NCBI GenBank assembly: GCA_032718865.1
Contig: JALUTQ010000027.1
Coordinates: forward strand, 682,001 to 746,000
Length of the DNA stretch: 64,000 nucleotides
Direction: 5' to 3'
Source: Tilletia caries
Taxonomy: Eukaryota > Basidiomycota > Exobasidiomycetes > Tilletiales > Tilletiaceae
The notes beneath the pieces are model-generated. The model saw only the letters and a list, made by a program, of their open reading frames with translations. It searched no databases and was not told the DNA's origin. Positions 31,755 to 45,000 of the stretch are shown piece after piece (the first letter of the stretch is position 1; every line of letters begins with the position of its first letter). Position numbers and translations under genes: made by a program.

Positions 31755-34700
31755 TCACATTGGTTGTTGGTCCCCAGCAGTCTCGGCCTTGACCGTCACG
31801 CCGCCGCCGCCGCCGCCGCTCATGTTCCGTCCAGCACCGCCACTGCTGCTGCTTCCGCCAGCGTTTGCGTCGTTCTCGCCACCCCTACGTGCGCCCTCCT
31901 CCCGTCCACGCTGGGGAGCCTGCGCATCCGCCACTCCTCCTCGCACCACGTCAACCCGCTCCGTCGCAGGCTCAGCTTTAACCCTCATCCTCGAACCAGA
32001 CGGACCAGCAGCAGCCGATGCCACCGCCGGCGTCTGTCCCCGACGACTTCCGAACGGACCATCCGAGCCAGAGGGCGTCCTCCCTCCACGACGTCCACCG
32101 CCGCTACTGCCGCCCGCCGGAGCACCAAACGACCCCAACCCAGGTGTCCGCGTCCGCGCACGCGCCAGCGCCGCACCACCACCAGCGCCACTCATCGAAT
32201 GCGGAGCCATAGGCGTAAATCCCCCCGGCCCCAACCCAGCAAGTCGATTTCGGTCCTGCTCCGCATCGTCGTCGTCAGAGGAGGAGGGGTTGTCGCCGTC
32301 GAAATTGAACAGGCTGCGAAGGAGGTCCGCCGAGGTGGTTGAGAGGCCATCTGTGGGCGCGGTGGCGGTGGTGGTAGTCGTCGGAGGCGCAGGCGTCCGA
32401 CCCCTCCTGAGAGCAGATGACGCACCCTCGTCCCCAAGCAGCATTCCGCCCATCGATGTCGTAACCCCATCAGCGCCACCCATAAACGGATCCTCACCCC
32501 CCAGCAGCGCAGGCCCGCCCGCATCCGTCCCATTCATCATCAAATCCATCCCGTCATCGCCCCACGCTCCCATCAAGGACATCGCCGCCGAGGAAGAAAG
32601 ATCAAAGCCGTCTGCAGCAGCAGCAGCCACTCCTCCGTTAGGCATCCGTCCAGCGAAGTCCGGCCGGACAGACGTCTCCCGGCGCTTCTCGATCCGGCGC
32701 TGACTGGGAGGACCGCCGCCACCACCGCTTCCGGATCCGCCCAGCGCCGCCCGGGAGAGTAAGGGCGGCGGCGGTGGCGACGGCGACGGAAACATGCTTC
32801 TGAACAAGCTACTCCTCCTCCGACGCTCATTCGAGCTCGCTTCCTGCCCGTTGCCGAGGCCAACGCCATCCTCGTCCCCAGATCCAGATTCGCCCTGCAC
32901 TCCTCCACCACCGCCCCGCCGAGCTGTAGTGCGCCGCCGAACCGGCATCCCGTCCCTACCGAGCGCTCCTCCCGCAAATCCAGCCACGAACGTCCTCGCC
33001 CGCCGCGGTAGCTCCACATAAACACCGACATCAACACCGAGGCCGCCATCGTCACCCTGATCCCGATCCCGAGCACGCGCCGCCAACACCTCCTCGCACC
33101 GGTAAAACAGCTTCTGATCAAAGAGCATCCGAGGATCCTCATCACGCACAACCTCCTCGGCGTCCATCGGCGTGTGGTCCTCGAGCAGGGCGGCGTCGTG
33201 GCCCGGCCCGGGCTTGTGCCAGCGCTCCTTGGGGTGGGCGTGATTGGAACCGAACTCCTGCTCCCGCTGTTGTATCAAATAGTCTCGCTGGAGGAGTAAT
33301 CAAAAAGGGAAAGAATCCGTCTTGACGTCAGTGTCCGACGACCCAGCGGGAGGAGAAGAGAGCAGGAACTTACCCGCGTCCACCACTTCCTCGGCGGTCC
33401 ATAAGCTCGGTTGTCCCGCTTGGTCATCCGGCGGATCCCCTTCATCCAGAGCTTGAGCGCTGGGGGATGGAGTGCGATCCGCAACCCGTCGAGCAGGAGC
33501 TCGTCCTGTGTCGTCTGATGCTGCCTCTTCGTGGGCGACGACGAGCGGGCCGCGGCGCGACGCATATTGGCGGAAAGGTCGCGCAGGTCCGCCAGCAGAC
33601 CTTCCCGCGGGAGGGGGCAGATCATGTCTCCTGTGCCCTTGAAGCTGTAAGAAGGCAAACCCTGTTAGTGCGTCTCGCGCGCGCGAGAGAGTGAGAGAGA
33701 GCAATACAACTCACTAATTCGCCTCAGCGATGAAGCAGAAGACCACCTCACTGATGGGGTCTACCATCATCTGGTCCTGGATGCGCCATGGCATCTCATC
33801 CTTTGAGACGACCTACGATCGATGGAAGAGCAGCCAGAATAAAAAATGTCAATCAAGGATGAAGGCCTGGAAGTGGGGAGTGGGTTGGGCAGAGGACCGA
33901 ACTCACTATGGCCGGCCAAGGACGCCATCCGCGCATCTTGGCGTAAACAACGTCTCCCGGTTGACTGCGAAAGAGGGAGGGACATAGAGAGTAGTAAGGA
34001 TAACAGCTCAGCAAGAGAAAGGGGAGCAGGGCAAGTACTCACAACACCTCACTCAACGGAATGACAGACCGCCCATCATCCCTCAATTTACTGTAATAAC
34101 TGCCGTCCACACCCTCGTACATTTCCTTCACCGGGAAATTGGTCTTGACAGGCCCCACAACCCCACTCGCAGACGACCAAGCCAACCCTTCCCGCCGCTC
34201 GTCTTCCTCGTCGTCTAGCATCGCGTCGTCGTCCGAGGAGGACGTCGAGAACGGGAGTGAGACAGAAGAGGTGGAGGCGAAGGCGACGCGTCTTCCGTTG
34301 CTGCTGTTGGTGTTCCCCTCCCCCCGTCGTCGGCCCCGACTAGCCGTAGCCCGACCCCGTCCACGTCCTCCACGCCCTGCACGTCCTCCAGCGCGCTTGG
34401 TCGGGCTCGACGATGATGCCCTTCGAGTTGTGAATCGTTCCGGCTGGGACGAAGAAGTAGGCTGCGGCAGGTACGCGTCGTCGTCGGCATCCTCCTCGTC
34501 GTCGCGACCAGTGGAGGGCCGGAAGAAGGGGCGCGGGTCACTCTTGCTCCGTCGGAATTTGCGTGGTTGAACGGGAACTGGCGTAGACGGGCCTGCATGG
34601 GCATCCATACCCGCATCCGCGTCCGCCCCCCAAATCCCGCTCATATCCATCTCCCCCCAATCCTCGTCCTGCTCCTGGATGGTGGGGATGGTCCGCTGCT

Positions 34701-37700
34701 GCTGCTGCTGTTGTCGTTGCTGTTGCTGCTGCCGTCCTCCCCGACCCCGCGGCCGACCCACTCCCTTGCCCAGCCCCAGGCCCGGACCAACCCTCTCCTC
34801 CTTCGAAAGAGCCGAAGCCCGACTCCGCGTCGCACTGCTCTCCTGTCCAACAGGACGAGCAGCAGCAGAAGCAGCAGGGACATCGACAACCGGCCTCGGG
34901 CATAACTTGGCCCGCGAGATGGAAAGAGTCGACTTCAGTATCCGCTCATCCGCCTCCGTCCCGGACCGAAGCGAACCGACCGGCGTGCTCGAGACCGTCA
35001 CCGTTCCCATGTCCACGTCCATCGCAGCAGCAGCTGCTGCTTCCGCCCCACCACCACCGTCGCCGTTGGCTTCATCGTCGTCGCTGCCACGACCGCCGTA
35101 GGCCCACCGGTTGGGGAAGTCGTTGTTGTCGTCCTTCTCCTCCGCCTTGTTGAGCACCCGCTGCTGCCGAACCTGCTCCTGCTCATGCTCGATGTGCTCC
35201 TCCTCGACCTGCTGTTGAACCGGAGCTGGAGCCGGAATCGGAATCGGAACAGAAGCTGGAGCTGGTGCCAGAATCGGAGCTAAATTCTGAGCCGGAGCCT
35301 GGACCTGAGCCTGAACCTGATCTTGCGTTTGAAGAACCGGCGCCTGCACACGCGACGGACCCGTTTCCACCGCCGTATCCTCCGAATCGAGACTCGTGAG
35401 CGAAGATGAGCTGCTACTTCTCGACAGCGTCGGACGCGTCGCCGGGACCGGGACAGCGCGCGGCATCGAAAGCCGGATTTTGGGGCGCTTAGGCGCGGGC
35501 GCGGCAGAGGACGAAGCCGACGAGCCGGGAGCAGCGGTAGAGGAGGATGCGCACGAGCCTAGAGCGGTGGACGAAGCTATTGACGAGGAGCGCACGGAGG
35601 AGGAAGAGGCAGCCGGAGTCGGCGCCGGCGTCCGCACTGGCGCTGCTCTGCTCAACCGAACCTCGACCGGCTCCTCCTTCTTCACGACGCGTCGTCCTGG
35701 CTTCCTGGCGAGGGAGGCCTTCTTCGTGGGAGAGAGGCGCTCGCGGACCAGGATCGGCCAGTCCGAGTCGGAGGAGCTGCTGCTTAGGTAGGTTAAGTCG
35801 ATAACATCCTCGCTCGGTACCCGTGCTGGTGCTATCGCCCGCCTCTTGCCCGATGCCGAGCTGGACGGGGCAGAACCTACCAGAGAGCTAGCGGTGGACC
35901 CCTGGCTACTCTGGGACGACGCGAGCGCTGGAGCTGTCTTTGCTGCTGGCGCTGGTACTGTCGTTGCTGCTGGCGCTGCTCCCTTTGCTGCTGCTGCTGA
36001 TGGTGCCGGGATTGCTGCTGCTGGCGCTGCTAATGCCGGAGTTGCCGCTGGCGCTGCTGGAGCTCGAGCTGAAGCTGATGAGGGTGATGACGCCGATGAA
36101 GAGGGTGCTGCCGACAATGAGGAGGCTGATGCTGGAGCTGCTGCTGATGCTACTGCTGCCTTACGCGCCGGGATTGCTGCTGAAGCTCGAGCTGGAGCTG
36201 ATGAGGGAGATGATGCCGATGAAGCGGGCGGTGCTGATGACGAGGGAGCTGATTCTGCTCCTGCTCCTGCTGATCGCGCCGAGATTGCTGCCGGAGCTGG
36301 AGCTGGCGCTGCTGATGCCAGACTTGACACTGGCGCTACTGGAGCTCGAGCTCGAGCTGGAGCTGATGAGGGTGATGATGCCGATGAAGAAGGTGCTGCT
36401 GATGATGAGGGAGCTGGTGCTGATGCTGCTGATTGTGCCGGGATTGCTGCTTTTGCAGCTGCTGATGCCGGAGTTGACGCTGATGCTGCTGGAGCTGGAG
36501 CTAATGATGGTGTTGACGCTGGTGCCGCGGCCTTTGATACTGGCGCTGCTGGAGCTGGAGCTAATGAGGGTGCTGCTGCTGCTGATCGTACCGGAACTGC
36601 TGCTGGAGCTGGAGCTGATGGTGGTGTTGATGCTGTTGACGCCGCCTTTGACGCTGGCGCTGCTGGAGCTGGAGCTGGCACTGCTGCTACTGCTGCTGCC
36701 TTTGCTGCTCGTGCCTCCGTCATGTTTTCTGCTCCTGATGGCAGTGCCGATGCCGAGGATGAGGGTACCGGCGCCGGTATTGACCCTGAAATTCTTGCCA
36801 CTGCTGACTTCGAAGTCGTTGCTGATCCCAACACCGGCGCCAGTACAGACGGGCGCTCGGGGGCCTTCCCTTTCCGGTCCGAGACCGAGCCTGCAGCGGG
36901 CAGCGCACAGGGACGCGGGATATCAAACCCTGCGTACGGGTGGGAAGAGGAGGAGGTGGTGGTGGAAGGGAGCGCCTTTGTTGATTCCAGCCCGGTAATG
37001 ATAACCGCTCCTGTTGCTGAAGTTGAGATCTTGGCGTCCTGCGACCATCTCGGGGCGGCGTTTCCCGTGTGCAAGGAGAAGGCAGAGGAGGAAGAAGACT
37101 TGCGGGATGTTTCGCCATTCGCTATGTGGGGAACTGGTGCGGATATGGATGCCTTGCCGTTGCCGTCGTTGGAGGCGGTCGAGAGCGGGTGTGTGAGGCC
37201 GAGAAGGAAGCCGGAGGTGAAGGCATCGTTGATGCTCACATTCGTGGCTGGCGGTCTTGACAGTGCGGGCGGCGAGGGTGAAGAAGCAGGCTCTGGATGG
37301 GGGTCCGGATGCGAAGCTGGTACGGCGACAAGTGCTCCTGATGCCGATGTTGAAGCGACTGATGACGGCGGCGGGGATGGGGAGAGAAGCCTGTACTTCT
37401 TTTCCGGAATTTGGATCTTCTTGCGTGGAGGTGCGCCCGAGGGAGACTGCTGAGTGTTGGCCTTGCGCTTCTTTGGGGACGAGGAGGGGGACGACTGTGA
37501 TGAGGATGAGTTGGGGTCCTTGTCCTTGCGACCTCGTTGCCAGGGAAAGTCGACGTTTGCTAAGCGAGCCTGTTGTGAGGCGGGCTGGGAGGCTATGGCG
37601 GTGCTCTCGGGACGCCTGAAGGTGGACTGAGCAGATGCGCTGTCTGTGGACGTGGAGGTTATCACGGGTGGTGGCAGGCGGGGGAGGATGTGTGGGAGCG

Positions 37701-37776
37701 GGACGACGGGGGAGTGTGCGGTGGAGCTGGCTGGCGAGCTGAGGTCGCTGAGTTCGGATTCTGTGTGGAAATCCAT
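31755..37776 (-). CDS. Large PWWP-domain nuclear protein
   Basis: Exons 37776-34043, 33964-33907, 33812-33715, 33644-33374 and 33287-31755 join in phase to 1,897 residues. The only clear domain is a PWWP module starting about residue 1246 (QPGDVVYAKMRGWRPWPAI, with the PWWP motif as RPWP at 1259-1262). PWWP folds bind methyl-lysine nucleosomes and DNA, so a chromatin role is likely. The N-terminal 1,240 residues are mostly disordered: Ala/Pro/Ser repeats (about 350-640), a SUMO-interacting motif VIDLTYLSSSSSDSD near 655, a Gln-rich run near 1015-1030 and RG-rich basic stretches. The segment after PWWP (MKGIRRMTKRDNRAYGPPRK) is compact and basic. The Gly/Ser-rich tail has Asp clusters. The specific family is not recognised. 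Confidence 0.8.
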
Positions 37777-38353
37777 GTTGTGGGTTGTCCTGCAGCAGAG
37801 ACAGGGAAAGGGAGGTCAGCATAATATCAGCATCAGCAGAGGGATGATGAGCCGGGGACTACACACACAGGAGAGCAGCTGCAGCTCACGTGGTGTATTG
37901 GACACTGGTTCACAGAGAGAGGCAGCTTCCGTGCCACATGGTTCGTGTATGTGCACCCATGATCCAGTCCTGCTGCTCGCTGTCGATGTTGTCGTCCCTG
38001 AGCTCATCGCGAGAAGCCGCCGCTGCTGTCCACTGTACTCGTATGTATGTCCACTGTCGAGCGAACCGCTTCTCGAGAAGACCCCGCAAGAAAGCACCCC
38101 GATCCCGCTAAGATAAGATCAACGCTGGACATCATCTCTCGGCCGAGACCTCACACCATCAAAACACCGACACGGCTCCCCTCGTCATCGCAACACACCC
38201 ATCACACCAACGGCTCAGTCGCTCTCTCTCCCCAGCTCACAGCCTATCTCGACACCAGCAACAGCATCGCCATCGCCATCGCCATCGCCATCGCCATCGC
38301 CATCAACCTCGCCCTCACCGCTCTCACTCTCCTCACGAACACCCACTCACACC
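37777..38353. promoter_or_regulatory. Divergent promoter region of the PWWP and SNF7 genes
   Basis: 577 bp separate the two divergent starts. The SNF7-side half carries a hexamer repeat. No regulatory site can be named with confidence. Confidence 0.4.
38266..38301. repeat. (ATCGCC)6 minisatellite in the SNF7 leader
   Basis: Six perfect tandem copies of ATCGCC end 52 bp before the SNF7 start codon. It is a simple-sequence tract likely to vary in length and probably lies within the 5' UTR. Confidence 0.85.
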
Positions 38354-39181
38354 ATGTCGAGCTGGACCTCGTGGCTGACGGGCAAGCCCCAAACCAAACA
38401 TGCACCCCGCGAAGCCATCGTCGGTCTCCGCTCCCAGCTCATCATGCTCGAGAAACAGGAGGAGCATCTCAACAAGAAGATCGACGACGAAACACGCAAG
38501 GCGAAAGCTGCCATATCATCAAACAAGCAGGGTCAGTACTCATCCTCTCGCGCTCTCGTTCAACCCTTTGCACTGAAACCCCCTCTGCCCATCACACACA
38601 GCCGCCGCAGCCGCACTCCGACGGAAAAAGCAGTATGAGGGACAGCTCGATCGCATATACGGCACACGCATGACTCTCGAGACACAGGTCAACGCCATCG
38701 AATCAGCAAACATGAACCTCGAAACAATGCAGGCCATGCGCAAGGGCGCAGAAGCTCTCAAGAGCATCCACGGCAGTCTGTCAGTATCAACCCTCCCATC
38801 CTTCCCTCTCTCTCTCTCTTACCAAAAACTCACATCATTCCTATCACACACAGAAACATAGACAAGGTCGACGCAACCATGGACAGCATCCGCGAACAGA
38901 TGGACCTCACAAACGAAATATCAGACGCCATCTCAAACCCCGTCGGCATGGGACAAGACCTCGACGAAGACGCGCTCAAGGACGAACTCGAACAGCTCGA
39001 GCAGGACGAACTTAATGAACGGCTCGTCGGCGCCGATCATGTACCGCTTCATACGCCCTCGACGCCCGCCAGGGTGGCCGTCGGGCCCTCGGCTGTCGCC
39101 AGTAGTTCCCAGGGTAGGAGGGTCGAGGAGGACGATGATGAGGCTGAGTTGAGAGCGTTGCAAGCCGAGTTGGCGATGTGA
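38354..39181 (+). CDS. SNF7: ESCRT-III subunit Snf7/Vps32
   Basis: It polymerises on endosomal membranes to drive intralumenal vesicle budding. Exons 38354-38531, 38602-38779 and 38854-39181 give 227 residues, the usual Snf7 length. The basic N-terminal core starts MSSWTSWLTGK and continues with coiled helices (LRSQLIMLEKQEEHLNKKID, TLETQVNAIESANMNLETM). The acidic C-terminal half ends DEAELRALQAELAM, which fits the MIT-interacting motif recognised by Vps4. It is tandem with the dynamitin gene downstream. Confidence 0.95.
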
Positions 39182-40020
39182 ACGCGCATTCTACCCTTCA
39201 ACCCATGCTTTTCTCTCCACACACATACCATGGCCCCCATCTCGAATCTTCACCACCCCGCCTATATCCAGAGGGATCGGGGGGAAAACACAGTCTACAG
39301 CCGTGTCGGAAGGATGGCCACGTCGAACCTAATGAACCGCACCATCGGAATGGGACGAAGGCCTCCAGGGATCCACTCTCGATTTGGTTTTCGAAGGGGG
39401 GGTCGGGGGAACCCCCTGTGCCTTTGGCGGTAGCCCACCTCGCAGGTACGAGCGGGTGTCCGGGCTGAGGGGGTGACGCGGCGGGTGGGTATCGTTCCCC
39501 TCATCAGAGGCCGTCCTTGCGCCAACCCCCGGGTCCAGTACTCTCCATCGTCCGCAGGGCCAACTCTCCTCAAGTAACACCAGACGAACCGCCATGTCCC
39601 TAAGGCTGATAGCGATACGATCTCCCGTTGGTACCGATAACTTCGCCCGGCTCTCCTTCCACGGCCTCCCCCCACAGAACCCCTCCTTCCCATCTCCCCT
39701 CCCCTCCCCCCATTTCTGATGTGCTCTCTCTCTCTCTCTCCTGTACTTACATAGTCAGCTTTCGTCCTTTCATCGCTCTCCCCTCTCTTCGATCTTGATT
39801 CTTTCCAGTCGCAGCACTTGAGCTCTCTCTCTCCCTTCCCCCTTCCACTGTCCCGCCCCAATGTCATCCCAGTACACACCCTGTCTCTTGCTGTGAGAGA
39901 TGTGTGTGAGATGAGGGTCTGTGCTCGCCCCCGAAGTTGGGCAAGTCCGTCCTTCTTCGCTACCACCACCATCAAGCCATCGTTACCCAAGAAATACAAC
40001 AGAAAGGAAGGAAGCCAGCC
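39182..40020. other. Gene-free GC-rich stretch
   Basis: Between SNF7 and the dynamitin gene. 39290-39600 is strongly GC-rich with self-complementary pieces such as GGGGGAACCCCC near 39405. 39720-39890 is a CT-rich tract that may be the dynamitin promoter and leader. I compared it by eye with SRP RNA, RNase P RNA and spliceosomal RNAs and found no conserved core. Confidence 0.4.
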
Positions 40021-41806
40021 ATGTCGCTCTCCAAGTACACCGAGCTGCCAGACATCGTAAGTCGCCTCCCTCCCTCCCTCCCCCCTCCTTCAAGCCTAGC
40101 CCCTGAGACAGAACGGCGGAACGCTCAATCCCTCTCTCTCTGAATCCCACAGGACATCGCAGGCCAAGACCTCTACGAAACACCCGAAGTCCCCTCCCCC
40201 TCCCTCTCCGACGACGACCACGACGCCGACGACAACCAGCTCCCTGTACCCGCTCCCACAGCGGGGGCGGGACGAAAATCAGCAGCCATCGTACCCTCCG
40301 CAAGCACCGCCTCCAACGCGTCCGGTGTAGGCGGAGGGGCGATCGCCAAGGGCAGCTTGGACGTCGAGGGCGCTGTTGCGAAGTTCCAGAGGGCGACGGA
40401 GGCTGATGCGCGCCGGGCTGGTGAGTTTCCTCTTCCCTGCACTCGCTGGGGGGGGGCGGCCGGGTGTAACTGACCCCTTGGCTTGTAACAAAAAAAAAAA
40501 ACAGACTTCTCAGGAGCCCTGCACCACGCCCCCAAAAAACCAGCAGGCCGCTACCCACCCACCCACACATTCGAGACCCAAACGTACGAAATCAGGGGGT
40601 ACGCCTCCCACCCCTCCCCGCAGGAGAAAGAGAAAGAGACACCCCTGGCGAAACTACGACGGCTACGCGCGGAGACGGCCGCGTTGGAGGAGGAACTTGC
40701 TCTCCAAGCTGAACGGCCTTCTCAAGATTCTGCTGAGGGGGAGGGGGTGGTGTCGCCGTTGAAGATTTTGGAACAGTTGAGGGTTTTGAGGACCGATTTG
40801 GGCAGGTTGGATGCTGAGGAGAGTGGGGGTGTGGCTGGAGGTGGAGGTGGGAGTGGGTGGGTGGGGGATGCGAGGGCTTTGATTGAGAAGTTGGCGGGTG
40901 GGGTTGGTAGGGCGGCGGAGGAGGAGAAGGAGGAGGGGGAGGGGGAGGGATCTTCGTCTCGGGGGACGGGGACGGGGACGGGGATCGGCGGATCCGCGAA
41001 GGAGTTGGGGTTGCTTGAGTCGAGGTTGACCACGATCGAAAGTCTGGTCGGGATCCGTCCCGCGCTCGTAGACGATGTGAGTATCTTCTCCCTCCTCAAA
41101 ACCCCCTATCCCTTTAACTTCCCAGCAGGCCTCATATAAACTGACAACCCAACCCTCTCATCTCGGAATCGAATTGAATCGAATCGAATCGCGAAAACAG
41201 AGCAAAGCCCCCTCCCGCCCCCTCCTGCCCACAATGCAACGCCTCGAACACCAACTCACACTCTTCACCCAACCCCGACACCTAGACGCCATCTCCCGAC
41301 GCGTCAAAGTCCTCGTAGCCGAGCTCGAACGCGCCCACGAAGCCCGGGCCAAACTGTCCTCTCTGCCGCCTGTCAAATCCACGAGCACAGGTGCAGGGGA
41401 TGAGGGCAAGGACGGAGGAGGAGGTGGGGGTGGGGGTGGGAAGGAGGGTACGGGTAGCGGTAGTGGTACGACACCCTTCGGGACAGCAGACCAACTCGCC
41501 CGACTCCGCTCGCTCTTCCTCCTCCAAACCCGCCTCGAGCCCCTCCTACCCTTAACACCGCACCTCCTAACCCGTCTCCAATCCCTCTCCGCCCTACACG
41601 CCTCCTCCGCGCACTTCGCGTCCAGCCTGGAAGCGCTGGTGGACGCGGATCGGAGGGTGGAGGAGAGGCTGAGGGAGGTGCGCGGGTTGTGTGAGGGGTT
41701 GAGGAGCGGGATGGGGGAGGATGAGGGGAGGGTTCGGGGGAATTTGGAGATGGTGCAGGGGAGGATGGAGGAGTTGGGGAGGAGGATGGATGCGTTGGGG
41801 CTTTAG
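40021..41806 (+). CDS. DCTN2: Dynactin subunit dynamitin (p50/DCTN2)
   Basis: It forms the shoulder of dynactin and links the p150 arm to the Arp1 filament, supporting dynein transport. Exons 40021-40056, 40153-40420, 40505-41076 and 41201-41806 give 493 residues. The N-terminal MSLSKYTELPDIDIAGQDLY matches the conserved start of the family, which contacts Arp1. YEIRGYASHP resembles the dynamitin signature after the first disordered segment. The rest is helical (LAKLRRLRAETAALEEEL, a central SRLTTIESLVGI, and the C-terminal coils), interrupted by two Gly-rich linkers (about 265-320 and 410-425). It is longer than human p50 because of these linkers. Confidence 0.9.
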
Positions 41807-42033
41807 AACGGGACTTGAGGGTATCCCGTGTATCGACTCTTCAAATTCATCTCGACCATCAATGAATACCAACTTCCCCTTCTCACGGGCGAGACACATC
41901 ATCCCAAGCGCAACCCCAGTCCCAGATCTTCAACAACGAAGGAATGAAGAGTTCTCGATTGAAGTGTGAGGAGTATAACGTGCGAATGAATTGAATTGTG
42001 GATGACAATTCTCAAGAGAGTCGCTCCCTTACT

Positions 42034-45000
42034 TCAATACTCTTCATCAGAAGACTCCTCCCTCTCCCTTCCAACCTCCACCGCCGGCGCAGCAGCAGCA
42101 GCGCCCCCATCCGACCGAAGCATCCGCTGCAACTCCCCCACAGCATCCCCAATCACACCCTGCAACCTTTCCAACGTCTCCAACCGCTCCTGTACGGCCT
42201 GATCATCCAGCGTCGGCGGCGGTACCAGCGAACGTCTGCTCCCATCCTCATTGTTGAGCGGAAAGGGAAGCGAGGTCGTCGGCTTGTCTTTGGATGTGGA
42301 TGATGTGAGGAGACCGGTCGAGAGAGGTGTGAGGCGCGGGTTACCCGGTAACGTTCTTGTCCCCTTCAAGGAAGGAGGAGAAACATCGACGTCGTCGTCA
42401 CCCCGGACGACGTCCTTCCCCTTCCCCTTGTCCTGCAATGCCGGTGTCGGCACTTCTGTAGAAGTTGGGGTCGGAACGGGACCCGCTGCTGCTGCTGTTG
42501 TTGTGACTGTTTCCGCCGCGGAGCTATCAGAAGCGGGTGCGGGAGCGGGGACGGGAGCAGGGTTCACCGACCCAAAGCGTCTCAAAGCAGCCTCCCGAAC
42601 CGCCCGACGCGGATCGTCCGGATCCTCCCCTCCCACCCTTTCCCTTTCCCTTTCCCCTCCTTCCCCATCCCCATCTCCCTTCGCCGCCACATCACCCCCA
42701 GCAGCAGGCAACGGCGGCGACGGCGCACCAGACCTGACGAACTCCGTCCCCTTCGCCGTCGAAGACTCCGCCTTCGACGGCGAAGGAGCCCCAAGCCCAA
42801 CCGTACTCTTCAAAACCGGCAACTCCTCCGGCCTCGGCGGGACCCAAACCGAGCGACTCATCTCGCCCGTCGCGTGCGAGAGCGGCAATACCACCGCCGA
42901 CCCCGGCCCCCCACCAACGGCACCGCCACCGGCGCGTCCCAAGTCGTGCACCTCCCGCTCCTTCGCAAACGTAGTCTCGAACATCATCTCCAACAACGTC
43001 ATCGGGATCCGATCGAGATCCGCCGTCCTCGCCGTCCCTGCCGAAGAAGCGAAGGTAGCCGCTCCCCGACGTTCTCGCTGTTGCTGAGAACCTTCGCCCT
43101 CATTCGAATGGAGCCCCGCTCCTCCTCCTCCTCCTCCAGTAGCAAGAGCATAATCGCTCCGCCGCTGTTCAGCCTCAGCACGCATTTGTTCCAACCCACG
43201 CCGGACACGGTCCAGACCCATCTGGACATTCCACCCGTCTCCACCCGCACCGCCATCTCTCCCCCGTTCACGATCGCGGCGTCGCTGGGCAGAAGAGGAT
43301 GCCGCCGCTGTGGTACGTGTGGGACCGGACCCCGCCGCCGTTGTTGGAGTGGGACCGGAGCGGGTCGCGTCGTTGCTGCTGCTGGTACCAGGCGCGCGAG
43401 TTGGTGTAGGAGCCGTCGGACCTGCCGCAGCTGTTCCCTGACCCGTTCCTGCGGTAGCCGCAGCAGCAGCCGCGTTCGCACCAGGAGGTACAGGTCTTGC
43501 ACCAGGTGCAGGCGCAGGAGGGGCAGCACCCGCACCAGCACGCTGCTGTCCAGCCGCAGCACCAGCACCCGCAGCCGGCGTCTCCCCCGCCTGCAACACC
43601 GTCCGTCGACACGTCGGACAGCTTTGTTGCCGTTCCAACCATGACCGCAGACAGTGGAAGTGGAAGATATGCCCACAGGGCAGCTTCTTCGGCGTCTCCT
43701 GTGCCGATGGTTGTCCCGGGGGCGTCCCCTCCGCGCCCGCGACGAGCATATCGTCCCTGCATATAATACAAGTCCCATCACTCAAAGCCTCCATATCCGC
43801 CACAGTCGCATCCGGGTACCGCTCATTCATATTCCTCGTCGCCTCCCGATAGCGGATCAAATCCCTCACGCGTGTGAAGAACGATCGGGCGGTGAAGACG
43901 ACGTCGCGGACGAGGTTGAAGGGGAAGCCGTAGGTGGCCAGGATGAAGGAGAAGAAGAAGGTGTAGACGACGAGCTTGATGAAGTCGGTGAGGAGGTCGA
44001 CGTAGAAGACGTACATGGACTTCTTCTCCCAGACGTCCTCGGAGAAGGCGTCGATGCAGTTGATCAGGTATTTGGCCCCGATGGAGAAGTTACTCGCGAG
44101 GAGGACCATGAACTGCGGTTGTGGTGCAAAGATGTAGGTATTTGAGACACAGGAGTACGCTGAGAAGGGGGGAACTTTGATGAGAGAGGGAGCCCAAGGG
44201 GTTACGTACCTCGGTAGAGAACATGATGGTCAGACCGAGTTGCTTCGAGTCGAGGTAGATCGCTTCCAGACTCCATGCGACGAGCGCAAGGTCGACAACA
44301 GCCATAGTGCCGAGCATGGACACCATGCGGACGTGGAACAGTCTGGAAACCGAGGGCGTTTGTTCCATCTGTGTGCGTGTCCACAAGCGAAAAAGATTGG
44401 TATGAATCAGCACGGAGGGGGTCGAGACACACATGTCAGGGAGGGCTTGAGAGTTCTACGTACGTAGTCTACGCGATCCTCGGAGAGCCAGTGGAAGACC
44501 TTGAGGAAGAGCAAGGTGCCGAACATGATGACGAACTTGACATCGAATTCGTCTCGGAAGATGGTCATAGCAAGCAGGGACTCAGTGAGAGCATACCAAG
44601 CTCGTTCGTGGAGGTGCTGCGGCCGCGAGCGAAGGAGATGCGGGTCAGTTTGCTGTGTGTTATAGGTGCCCAAGGGTGTGTATGTAGCTCACCTCGACTT
44701 CGATGGGTCTGAGCTGGCCGAAGAAGACCCATTGTACGGCAAGGGCGTGCATGAGAGCTGAAAAGATACCGAAGTTGAGGAGGATCTGCAGACAAAACCC
44801 CAGAAGCCACGCGCGCGCTGTCAGCCAAGGCATAGAGCACTCCTAACATTCGTTCAGGGTACGTACGAGCATACAGCCATTACTCCTGCCGAGCCAGACA
44901 GCAGCGGCATAATAATTGGAGCGCTGTCGGAAGGCGTTGAGGGTGACTGCGACGGTCGATCCTATTGTGAGCGCTCCGTAGATGAAGAGGCGCTTTGCGG

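Noticed and set aside
35846..37453. Plus-strand open frame of 535 codons rich in Ala, Asp and Gly
   Set aside because: It is the antisense of the Ala/Ser/Pro repeats of the PWWP protein. The regular composition of those repeats keeps the opposite strand free of stops; it has no start context or domain.
39410..39480. Possible SRP RNA-like segment (GGTAGCCCACC, CGGGTGTCCG)
   Set aside because: The resemblance is limited to short strings. The conserved helix 8 core with GGAAAC is absent downstream, so there is no basis for the call.
39295..39999. Minus-strand open frame of about 234 codons between SNF7 and dynamitin
   Set aside because: Arg/Gly-rich translation of GC-rich and CT-rich DNA without any recognisable motif. 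It overlaps the likely dynamitin promoter.
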